A DNA stretch of 64,000 bases from Dillenia suffruticosa. Taxonomy: Eukaryota; Streptophyta; Magnoliopsida; Dilleniales; Dilleniaceae. Every line of letters starts with the position of its first letter. The stretch's first letter is position 1. The DNA is taken from contig JAVTVX010000010.1 in assembly GCA_033439265.1 (NCBI GenBank), forward strand, positions 21,255,056 to 21,319,055, in the 5' to 3' direction. This document shows positions 12,579 to 22,396 of the stretch, in pieces. A program made the translations under genes and the position numbers. The notes beneath the pieces were generated by a model. That model saw nothing but the letters and a program-made list of their open reading frames with translations, searched no databases and was not told the DNA's origin.

Positions 12579-12767
12579 ATCGACAGTCAGTTTGGTTTAA
12601 TGAAATATGGTGATAAATTCTTTAATTAAAGTCACGAGTTTGACTCGCGATTTGGGTATAGAACAGATTATATTAGGAGAATAGCCCCTTAATGGGTTAT
12701 TATAAATTTCAAATCGAATTAATTATAATATAATTTCGAATATAAATTGATATAGTATCAAAAAAAT
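12579..12767 (+). mobile_element. tRNA-related SINE with 14-bp TSD
   Basis: The element is about 189 bp, with box A-like CAGTTTGGTTTAATG and box B-like CGAGTTTGACTC about 35 bp apart. It ends in GATATAGTATC plus an A-run. The flanking repeat AATATGATATCTTT occurs perfectly at 12565-12578 and 12768-12781. The body is closely related to the copies at 29083-29272 and 46908-47109. Confidence 0.85.
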
Positions 12768-12781
12768 AATATGATATCTTT

Positions 12782-13832
12782 TATTTCACAATAAAAAAAA
12801 TGAATCTTGTAGATGTAAATCATATTCAGTCATATTTAGTCAACCTTTTATGATGACAGTTTACATTATGAGATCTTTTGACTCTAATAACTACCAGAGT
12901 TTGTGTGATATTTCATATTTGTTATGATTTTCGTACCTCATAGGGCAGATGAGTGTTAAGAAAAAGGAGGATAAAGCAAACAAATAGGAAAGCAAAAGAA
13001 TGAGCACGAAAATAGCTATGATTTTTGGTTTTTAACACAAAAGCCTGTTTTATAAGTGATTATGTATATCATATAAGGCAATGTCTTCATGATAGCAGCA
13101 TTATTGATTCTCAGGACTATTGCTCGATGCCGCCAGATAGTGCTTCATTTAGGAATGTGAATATTCTTCCTATCCCCTCAAACTCAATGCGAGACCCATG
13201 AATCATCTTGAGTTTGCATAACAAGTCATTCAAACACTTGGAAAAATAAGTGATCGGCAAGTTGGTTAAAATCCAACAGAAGTTAGCAAAGTCAAGCAAG
13301 CAGAGAGCAAAAACTAGAGCACCGAAAGAAGTCAGCAAAACCATAAAAAGCAAAGAGCACTGTGCTGAAAATGGACACCGAAACCATAGAATATAGTTAA
13401 AAGGGAAGAAGTAGATTTTTTTTTTCTTTTTTATTTAGAAAGATTTGAATTCAAAACTTTTATAAAAGAAATGAAATAGTATCGATTTAGAAATTATAGA
13501 GAATAGAAAGACAAATGGTAAACAATAGATAACAAAGAGACAAGCCAAAAAAACAAAAAATCACATGGTAGACAACAGCTGGCAACAGATAAAAGATAGC
13601 CACAAAGCCAGACACCGAAAGACAAAGAAAGAAAGAGCAAACCAAAAAAAAGGGAAAGAGCCATGGAAAAGCATAGAAAGCAAAGCACAAAAGTAACCAT
13701 ATTTGGCTGTCTAGGATGAAACGTGTGACGCTCTGCTACCGTGTTAAGACAAGGAGCATAAAGTGTTTATAGATTGATTACATACATTAACAAAGTATTA
13801 TCTTGATGCCTAAGAATACTTCAATTTAAAAA
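12782..13832. other. Non-coding, A-rich plus strand flanking the CACTA element
   Basis: The stretch 13280-13700 is purine-rich with recurring CACCGAAA and AAGCAAAG words. These give spurious minus-strand ORFs (13117-13353, 13487-13700) rich in F, L, C and S. No domain is recognisable. Confidence 0.5.
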
Positions 13833-13835
13833 AGT

Positions 13836-13848
13836 CACTACAAAAAAA
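13836..13848. repeat. CACTA left terminal inverted repeat
   Basis: CACTACAAAAAAA; its complement is at 22005-22017. The AGT TSD is immediately outside it. Confidence 0.95.
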
Positions 13849-13859
13849 CTTGTATTTAG

Positions 13860-14560
13860 CCACAAATTTTACGACGAAAAGTTAAAAAAAATTCGTCGCT
13901 AAATTATTTAGCAACAAATTTTTCGACAAACCAGAATTTGTCGCTAATAACTCGTCGTAAAATTTTTCGACAAAAAATATGAAATTTGTCGTCAATTAGC
14001 GACCGATTATAGTTCGTCGCAAAATTCGTCACAAACATTAGCGACCAAAACTTTTTAGTTGCAATTTTCCGACAAAATTTGCGACGAAACATTTTGTCGG
14101 AAAAATTTCCAACAATAAAATATTTGTTACAAAAATTGTTGCACAATTTAGCAACCAATTATTTTTTGTTGCAATATTCCGACCAATTTTGCGACGAAAT
14201 AGTATGTTTCAAATTTCTCAGTTGGAAAATTCGTCGGATAAATTAGCATCAACAAATTTTTTGTTGCAATTTTGCGACCAACACAACGACGAATAATTTT
14301 TGTCACAAATTAGCGACAAATTTTGAATAGTTTTTTGTTGCAAAATTTGCAACAAAATCTGCGACGAATTTATTTTCGTCGCAATTTGCGACAAAATTTT
14401 TTTGTGAGATAATTTGTCGCAATTCTGCGACAAAATCAGCTTCGGCTTTTGCGACGAATTTTGCAACGAAATCTAAAAAATTCAGCAACAAATTTTGCAA
14501 CGAATGTCAAAATCAGCGACGAATTTAGCGACGAATATAGAAAATTTGCGACAAAAAAAT
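13860..14560. repeat. CACTA left subterminal repeat region
   Basis: This is about 700 bp of interspersed degenerate words GCGACGAA, TTCGTCGC, TTTGTCGC and GCAACAAA in both orientations, every 15-30 bp. In En/Spm elements such subterminal motifs bind the regulatory protein TNPA. Here they are more degenerate and AT-rich than at the right end. Several minus-strand ORFs (13904-14158, 14218-14627) are by-products of this repeat and not genes. Confidence 0.85.
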
Positions 14561-14896
14561 TTATTTTGTTTAATATTTGCACCAAATTTCCATATATATC
14601 ATATTCCTCCCTGATAGTTTCAACCAACCAGTTTATAAGCTAAACCACCATCATCATCAACAAATCATCCAGGGTACCATCGAACAGCCATGAATACGAA
14701 ATTTATGCAGTATCTACTAATTCAAATAACTGACCATATAATAGTATGAATGAAATAATAAATAAAAAAACACTACCATCGTCATGAAATAATATTAAAC
14801 AGTACTAAATAAGTTATAGAATATCGAATTTGTAGAAGTATAAATGAAATTCTAATGAGAAGTCTAATTAAAAATAAACGTGAAATAAAAATTGTT

Positions 14897-17097
14897 TCAA
14901 GAAACATTATTACCATCATCATCACCATTACCGTCACCGCCACCATCACCATCACCAAATATGTCAAAATCATCATCACCATCATTTGGAGGAGATAGAG
15001 AAGGGGGAATCGAACTTGAAGCGGAGACTAGCTGAAGATGCTGCATTATAAGCCTTTGTTGTGCGCGAAACTCTTCAAATTCATTGTCTTTTCGCAGCTG
15101 TTCAACGCGCATGGCTTGAATTTCATTGTCTCTTCGCTGCTGTTCTACGCGCATGACTTGAAGTTCATTGTCTTTTTGTGCTAACAGCTCCTTCATGTGG
15201 CTCAGCTCTTGGTTCATTTGCATTAATTCTGCTCTTACTGGTGTATGACCGGAAGAACTTAGACCACTGAGTCTGCAAGTTCTGCTCAACGAGCCCATCC
15301 CAAGTACTCTTCCCTTCTTTGCTCCACCAGTTGCCTCGAGCCATAAAGCCATATCATTAACAGATGGCTCAGACGTTGCAGCATCATCACTACCACTAGA
15401 ATTTCTAAGTAGAAGCTGGTCATATTTCTCCTGCATTATCGTATAAGAAATTAGAAGAAAAATGAAATAACAATATACTAAAATATCCAACGAAATTGAG
15501 AAGTGTCAATTAACAATTGAACAAATTTCTAAAAAATCTAACAAATAAAGTAAGAATACAAAATTGTATTTCTCATTAAGCGATTGACAGTAAGCAATAA
15601 GACACAAAAATTATCTTTGTCAATCAAATATTATAAATTTAATACACTTATGGAATTAAAATTACACATACTTATAATTATATATTTTGTTGCTTAATCC
15701 ATTAAAATGATATTTACATAATGAGGAGTGTTGTAATTGAAATTAAAATTCGACTACTATTACGAGTTTGAAAATATAACAGATTGAATAAAGGAAAAAA
15801 TTATACTATACGTGACATAATGAACCAACCATTTGGAATGGACGTAACAAATTTGATATTATCTATTTTCAAATTTTATTTTATAATGAAATATATATAT
15901 ATATATGAATTTGAAATGAAAAGTTCAATTTAAGTATTTGAGAAATTATTGGAATTGACAAATCTATTAAATTCTTATTATAATGTTGTGATGATAAATT
16001 GAGCATAATATGTTCAAATAAAAGTTTTTATAAAACAATTTAAAATTTTAAAATTACATACCATAACCGTTCTAACTCTCTCCCCACTCCAGCTCTTGTC
16101 TTTTTTCTGAAAAGTCCGCGCGAAAGTCTCTCTAAATGATGGCGGTGATCCCATTTCCTTGGTCTAAAAACAAAACACCGTTAGATGAATTAATGAAAAA
16201 ATAAATGAATTAAATACAAAAAAATGGTAATTAAACCAAATTACCATTCTAATTCTATGCTCATCAATATTGATTGAGCCTCCCGCATAAGTAGCAGATG
16301 ATTCCCCAAAATTATAAGCTCGATTTATTTTATTTTGCTCACTCCTTCGTTGGCTCTCATCGGAATCCCAGAAATTTAAAATGTTGAGCCAATTTTCTTC
16401 GGTGATGCAATGTGGCTTCTTTCGGCTCTTTTTGGCATGATTCAGTACACCTCCTGATGCAATGTTGGAATCAAAAAATACTAAAAAAAAAACAAGTTGT
16501 TATATTTAATTTATACACTGAATTGTATATTTAAACTTAGAGACCTCATTTACCTTGAATTCTCTCCACCATAGCTCTTTGATATCATCTGGAGTACTTG
16601 TGTATGACATCGATGCTCCTCCCCAATGGTTGTTAATGATTCTATTCAGCTCATGAATAACATACACAGAATTTGTGAATCTATCATAAAATTAGAAATA
16701 AAAAAAATGGTTAGTAAAAAAAATTTTTAAATAAACTAATAAATTGTGATAATATTTCAAAATGTAATACTTACGAATCTCCGCAAGGGGATATCACCTC
16801 TCGCGTATCTTTTCCTTCAACGTGTGAATCTTGCATTGAAGGTACAATTGAAGGTGCAACGGATGGAAACGGTAAAGGTATATCAGTACAAGGCGAAGGG
16901 GCATGGGAAGGTGCAGCTGAAACGGACGGTGACGCCGAAGAGTTTGGTCTTGCATTAGAAAATCGTCTATGTCCTCCACGTTGAAACTGTAACAAGAGTT
17001 TTTTCTCGCAAGCAATGAATATTGCATGATTATAAAAAATATAATAGAGTATATGAAGAAACATACCATATTTAAATTGTCGTCAGAAATGATCTAT
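14897..17097 (-). CDS. CACTA second gene, Transposase_24 (Ptta/En/Spm)-type protein, gene model partly unresolved
   Basis: Minus-strand exons can be read at about 17097-17070 (SDDNLNM), 16986-16775 (RGGHRRF, then Ser/Pro/Ala-rich), 16680-16554 (VYVIHELNRIINNHWGGASM), about 16480-16250 (basic KKSRKKPHCITEENWLN), about 16165-16060 (GSPPSFRETFARTFQKKDKS) and 15440-14897. The last exon holds EPSVNDMALWLEATGG, typical of the plant En/Spm Transposase_24 family. It is followed by a coiled coil with three near-identical 14-15-residue repeats containing (R/K)DNE and MRVEQ, and a Gly/Asp-rich acidic tail. The junction near 16554/16480 does not join in a simple open frame: the expected reading is off by one near a T-run at about 16475, so there may be a lesion there or an unrecognised splice site. 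These proteins are the counterpart of TNPA, binding subterminal repeats. Confidence 0.7.
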
Positions 17098-17282
17098 AAA
17101 AAAAGAAAATATATTAGCAAATAATATTTCGAAATTAAAACATGAGGCACTAAATATAACATACAAATTGAGAAATTTAAAATACAAATCTATATGTATT
17201 TTCACATGAAAACAGTCAAAAAAATTCTCATATGATGTTAGACAATTTTAATAAATTTTAAAAAAACAATACTTACCGACGA

Positions 17283-20200
17283 TCAAAAATCAAAGTCATT
17301 ATTGTCATCATCATCCTCATTATCAGAGTCTTCAACATCAAATTCTTCCTCATCTTCATCCTCATCTTCATCATCTATCTCCAAATCAGGTTCTTCATCG
17401 CTAGACTCATGAATTTCATTTTGATCCACATCTATCATTACTCCATGTGGATCTCGTAATGTTGGAATAATATATTCCTCAGTCTGAAACGTATTGGCAA
17501 CTTCCATTTGTTGATATGTCATGTCTTCCCAACGTTCCTCAATTTTCTTTCGTGCTTTCGTTTTACAAACAGCCCACCAATCAATTTTGTCACGTTTCAA
17601 ACTAGGATATGAAGCATAATACACTTGAATCGCTTGTTGTGCCAATACTAATGGTTCATATCTTTTATAAAATTTTTTATGATTTATATCAACCAACTTA
17701 AACTTTGGATGCACATTCATCCCTTTTACGGGGTCAAACCATTGGCACATAAATAAAACGACTCGCAACTCTGCTCCAGTGTACTGAACCTCTATAATTT
17801 CATCCAACAAACCATAAAACTCATCTTTTACACCTCCATCGTTGGATGACTGAACACAAACACCACTATTCATAGTAGCTTTTCCGGTTCCATATTCTTG
17901 AGTGTGAAAATTATACCCGTTTATAAAATACGATGGTCAAGTTCGCACCGTCGAATTTGGACCCCATGACAGATTAAGTAACAATTCTTGTTCAACTTGA
18001 TCTTGATTACATTGAATCTGAAGTAAAATAAATGTGTTATTTTTTTAATAATCAATTAGATTTACAATTTAAATTTCGTAAAACTAACATATGTTTTGAA
18101 CCATGCTGCAAAATCTTCATCGCACATACGATTGAACTCATGCATCGATAGTTCAGACCGTGAATGTTGAAAAATCCTACGATTAAAGAACACGATTTAT
18201 GTCAACAATTTTATCAAAAAAAGAACACATTTTTAATATTTGAGAAAAAAGGACTTACTCGAAGTATGGCATAATTTCTGGACAGTTCAGTAAAATATAT
18301 GTATGGGCTGCCCGCCATTCTTTCGCAGTTAAATATCTAACCTTACATGACCCACTTGGTCGACCGAGATAGTTGAAAATAGAGAATGATTTTAATTTAG
18401 GATCAACAGGACCCTCATCATTTCTACCGGCGCGCCGTCTCTTACACTGGACATGAGGCTCGAAATAATATGAAGCAAAAGTTGTCACTTCCTCCGCAAT
18501 GTATGCATTAACAATAGATGTTTCAACCCGTGCCTTATTTTTCACTTTTTTCTTCAAATGATATAAAAATCTAATTGATATGGAATAAAAAGTGTATCAG
18601 AATATGATATATAATAAATTGAGTACATTGACATGCACTATAAATATTATAATGATGAGAATGTGCAAAAGTTACCTTTCAAATGGATACATCCATTGAT
18701 ATTGGACGGGACCTGCAACTCTGGCCTCATAAGGCAAGTGAACCAAAAGGTGTTCCATGGAATCAAAAAATGAAGGAGGAAAAATCCTTTCTAAATTACA
18801 TAAAATGATAGGGATATCTCTCTCCAATTTCGCCATATGTGATTCCTTTAATACTGTCGAGCAAATATCATGCAGGAAAATACTTAACTCTGTAATGACG
18901 GCCCATACAAAATCTGGTAATAGTTCCTTAAAAGCAATCGGAATCAATCTTTCCATAAATATGTGACAATCATGACTTTTCAAACCAATCAACTTGCATT
19001 CTTTCATATCAACACATCTCCCAAGATTTGAGGCATAACCATCAGAAAATCTAAGGGATTTCAACCATTCACAAACTTTCCGTCTCTGATCCTTATTTAT
19101 TGTATAAATTGCCTTTGGTTTTGGTCCCTTACTACTTCCATCCGCATCAAGTGTAGGCCGATTACAAAGAAGCCGCATATCTTTTCTCGCATTCAAGTTA
19201 TCTTTCGTTTTTCCAGAGACATCCATCAATATATTAATCAGATTATCGAAAACATTTTTCTCGATATGCATCAAATCGAGATTATGATGAATCAGATGGG
19301 TCTTCCAATATGGTAAATCTCAAAATATACTCCGTTTGGTCCATTTATGTACACTTCCATATCCGTACGTTGTACCATGTGGGTCTTCAATCACAGATGG
19401 AAATTGAGACACTTGCTCCCAAATTTGTTGACCAGTTAATCTTAACGGAGGAGGTGTTTTTTCAAATTTATTTTTCGTAAATTTTTCTTTATTTCTTCTA
19501 TATTTATGATTTCGTGGCAAAAATTGTCTATGACAATCAAAATAACTCGCCTTCTTACCATATTTCAATCTGAATGACTTAGATCTCTCCATACATATTG
19601 GACATCCTAAAACCCCAGCAGTATTCCATCCCGATAGCATGCCATAAGCTGGGAAGTCATTTATTGTCCAAAGAAGAATTGCTTTCATTACAAACATCTG
19701 CTCAGTGTTAACATCATACGTAAGAACACCGTTATCCCATAACTGTTTTAACTCCGCAATCAATGATTGCATATAAACATCAATCAACTTCTTCGGATTT
19801 TGCGGGCCCGGTATAACCAATGTCAAAAATATATATGGTGTTTTCATACACATATCCGGAGGAAAATTATAAGGAGTTAATATCACTGGCCAACATGAAT
19901 AACTTTTTCCCGATTTTCCAAATGGAGCAAAGCCATCAGCACAAAGACATAACCTAATGTTTCGAGTTTCTCTTGCAAATTCAGGATATGTCATATCAAT
20001 ATTTTTCCACACCTCTGTATCCGAAGGATGACACATTAACCCTTCCTCTGTTTGATGATTTGCATGCCAAGTCATATATTCAGCAGTAGATTTCGATGCA
20101 TAAAGTCTTTGCAATCTAGGAGTCAAGGGCAAATAAAACATTTGCTTGAATGGTTTACGTCGCTCAGTACGACCTGCTGTCCTAGTAATCTTGTACCTAC

Positions 20201-21035
20201 TTTGGTTACAGAGTTTACAAAATTGTACATTTTCATCAGCTCCCCAAAACAACATGCAACCATTTATGCATACATCAATTCTTTCCACCGGAAGGCCCAA
20301 GTCATTCACCAATTTTTTCATACTATAAAAGTCATTCGGCATTATATGATCACGAGACAATACTTTTCCCATTACTTGAACAATATCATTGAAGCAATTC
20401 TCAAACATATTATACTCGGCCTTAACATTTAACATTTTAGCCGTTAATGACAATTTAGTGTGGGTGTCACAACCAACCCATAACGGTTCATCTGCAGCTC
20501 TCAACATTTCTTGAAATTGGTTAGACAAATAATTCTCATCTTGCACATTTTCATCGACACATGTTGCTTCTACCCCCTCCAATGGTGATGCATAACTTGT
20601 AGGTACATCTTGATTTGTTGGTACAGAACTAGAACTTGCATAGTTTGTTTGGGGAAAAAAATTTTGACATGTTGCATCAAATACCATCTGCTGATATGGA
20701 TTTAACTGATCATAACAATTGTTATCCCCTCTACTTGAATAATCCAAATTTCGCATATACTCTTCATCAAATATAAACGCTTCACCATGACAAATCCAAT
20801 TGTAGTAATTTAAAGTAAAACCAAATCTACAAAGATGTTCCCTAACTTTATCACATACATGAAATTTGTCATTACCACACTTTCTACACGGACACCTTAA
20901 CTTATTTCCATCCATAAACTCAACTTTACTAGTAGCGAAATTCAAGAATTGTTCCACCCCATAAATAAACTCATCAGTTAAATCACGACGATCAGGTAAA
21001 TTCTTATTATACATCCAATTTCTTTCGTTTTGCAT
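17283..21035 (-). pseudogene. CACTA TNP2-type transposase (TNPD-like), interrupted by two in-frame TGA codons
   Basis: The coding exons are 21035-18676, 18570-18259, 18176-18089 and 18017-17283. All junctions are GT-AG and keep phase, giving about 1164 residues. In order: an N-terminal zinc-binding Transpos_assoc domain (residues about 45-90, CPCRKCGNDKFHVC), a Transposase_21/TNP2 core (about 190-570, with LCLCADGF and GMLSGWNTAG), a DUF4218 region (about 580-895) and a DUF4216 region (about 945-1070), then an Asp/Glu-rich tail. TGA occurs at 19322-19320, where the family has W in the motif SIFWDLPYW, and at 17939-17937, just before PSYFINGYNFH, also most likely a former W. Otherwise the frame is intact, so decay is slight. 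A 5' UTR exon at about 21412-21337 (donor GTATAT) spliced to an acceptor just before the ATG is plausible. Confidence 0.93.
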
Positions 21036-21414
21036 TGTCGCTGTTAAAAAAAATAAATATTATAAAATATTAATAAATTAATATATTAACAAACTATATA
21101 TTATACTGAAAAAATAACATTAATAAGAAATAAAGAACATCTAATAAAAAACATTTTAAAATTATTTAACATATTTTCAGAAAATTTAACAAATATAAAA
21201 ACGTTGAGTCGTAAAAATAACAAAATAATTTAGAACTATTGCATTTCACGAATTCACAACATACATACATTGAAACTAGGAATAAGGGATATAAAACAAA
21301 GAAAATAAAATAAAATATACGAAAAAAAATATATACCTCGACCGCTTGAAGATATGAATTTCTCCCCTCTAATCGAACAACACGTCCGATCAACGCAAAC
21401 ACATCTGCAATTCA

Positions 21415-21990
21415 TCGCTGAAGTTAGTCGTAGAGATCAGCGACGAACTAGGCGTTCATCGCTGAAGTCAGCGACGAACTGCGCGTTCGTCGCAGAGATC
21501 AGCGACGAACTAGGCGTTCATCGCTGAAGTCAGCGACGAACTGCGCGTTCGTCGCAGGGATCAGCGACGAACTGCTCGTTCGTCGCAGGGATCAGCGACG
21601 AACTGCTCGTTCGTCGCAGGGATCAGCGACGAACGGCGCGTTCGTCGCAGGGAGCAGCGACGATCGTCACTGGAATCAGCGACGAACTGCGCGTTCGTCG
21701 CTGAGAGGTGCGAGAGCAGCGACGAACTCATCGTTCGTCGCTAAAATCTGCGACGAACTAGATGTTCGTCGCTGAAACGTTGCTATATGCGCAACCAATT
21801 TAGTTTTTGTCGCTCAAATCTGCGACAAATTTCGTTTTCGTCGCAAATTTAGCGACGAGCAATGATTTCGTCGCTAAGTTAGCTACGAAATTTTTTTCGT
21901 TGCTAATATCGTTGGAAAATGGTGATGAAATGTTTATTCGCTGCCAAATTCGTCGCAAAATAGCAAAAAAAAAATTGTCGCAAACGTCCG
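21415..21990. repeat. CACTA right subterminal array of palindromic GCGACGAAC...GTTCGTCGC units
   Basis: Between about 21440 and 21770 there are about 11 tandem units of roughly 31 bp. Each reads GCGACGAAC, about 5 spacer bases, then GTTCGTCGC, so each unit is itself a hairpin-capable palindrome (9-bp arms). Spacers vary (TAGGC, TGCGC, TGCTC, GGCGC) and linkers alternate between CAGGGATCA and TGAAGTCA. One unit is truncated (about 21656-21672). From about 21780 to the TIR the words become degenerate as at the left end. The array is far GC-richer than its surroundings and lies upstream of the transposase gene, so it is likely both transposase-binding region and promoter. Confidence 0.9.
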
Positions 21991-22004
21991 TCGCAAATAC
22001 CGTA

Positions 22005-22017
22005 TTTTTTTGTAGTG
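22005..22017. repeat. CACTA right terminal inverted repeat
   Basis: TTTTTTTGTAGTG is the exact inverse of the first 13 bases at 13836. AGT follows at 22018-22020. Confidence 0.95.
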
Positions 22018-22020
22018 AGT

Positions 22021-22289
22021 AATATCATTAATTTTCAAAATTATTAATTGATAGTTAAAAGTGTTTTATTTAAAAATGTGAATATTCTTGATAAAGAGAG
22101 AAAAAAAAAACTAATATAGATAATAAAAAATACAAAACAAATTTGATGTATCTCTTTTCCCCTCTCACAAAAGGAGAAATTTGAAGAAAAATATTATAAC
22201 CTCACTGACGTTTGTTTGACTCTGCGGAATGGACGCTGAAACTCCTTAACTATGTTCAAGTTCAACTTGGCATGAAAATTAAAAAAAAC
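22021..22289. other. AT-rich flank right of the CACTA element
   Basis: No coding signal. The break in base composition at 22017 confirms the element boundary. Confidence 0.5.
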
Positions 22290-22396
22290 AATATTAGGAG
22301 ATCCTCCAAAAAGGGCTCAATAACGGATTGATTCAGATTAGTCAAAATAAAATCTTAAATACTGAATGGTAGCTCTAGTCAAGGTAAAAAAATATA
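22290..22396 (+). mobile_element. 5'-truncated SINE fragment
   Basis: GATTCAGATTAGTCA and the following sequence match the central and 3' parts of the SINE at 4724-4924 (opposite strand), and the fragment ends in an A-run at about 22385. No box A or box B is retained and no TSD was identified. Confidence 0.55.

Larger units (their letters stand above)
13836..22017 (-). mobile_element. CACTA (En/Spm, CMC superfamily) DNA transposon, complete, 8.18 kb
   Basis: The element begins CACTACAAAAAAAC and ends with the inverted complement TTTTTTTGTAGTG, a terminal inverted repeat of about 13 bp carrying the diagnostic CACTA. It is flanked by a perfect 3-bp TSD, AGT, at 13833-13835 and 22018-22020, as expected for this superfamily. 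Both ends hold arrays of GCGACGAA / TTCGTCGC words, the usual arrangement of subterminal binding sites. Internally it carries a TNP2-type transposase gene and a second Transposase_24-type gene, both on the minus strand, so the transcriptional 5' end is the right (high-coordinate) end. The ends and TSD are intact, but the transposase has two nonsense codons, so this copy is probably not autonomous. It could still be moved by a related source in trans. Confidence 0.97.

Noticed and set aside
13904..14643. Several overlapping ORFs at the left end of the CACTA element
   Set aside because: Products of the GCGACGAA/TTTGTCGC subterminal repeats; low-complexity, mutually overlapping in different frames.
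20052..20432. Plus-strand ORFs opposite the transposase (18757-18966, 20052-20432, 20146-20328, 16746-16958)
   Set aside because: Antisense shadows of the transposon genes, without any domain.
21415..21780. CRISPR-like regular repeat array
   Set aside because: Repeats are palindromic with no unique spacers of constant length, lie in a plant genome inside a CACTA element, and are explained as subterminal repeats.
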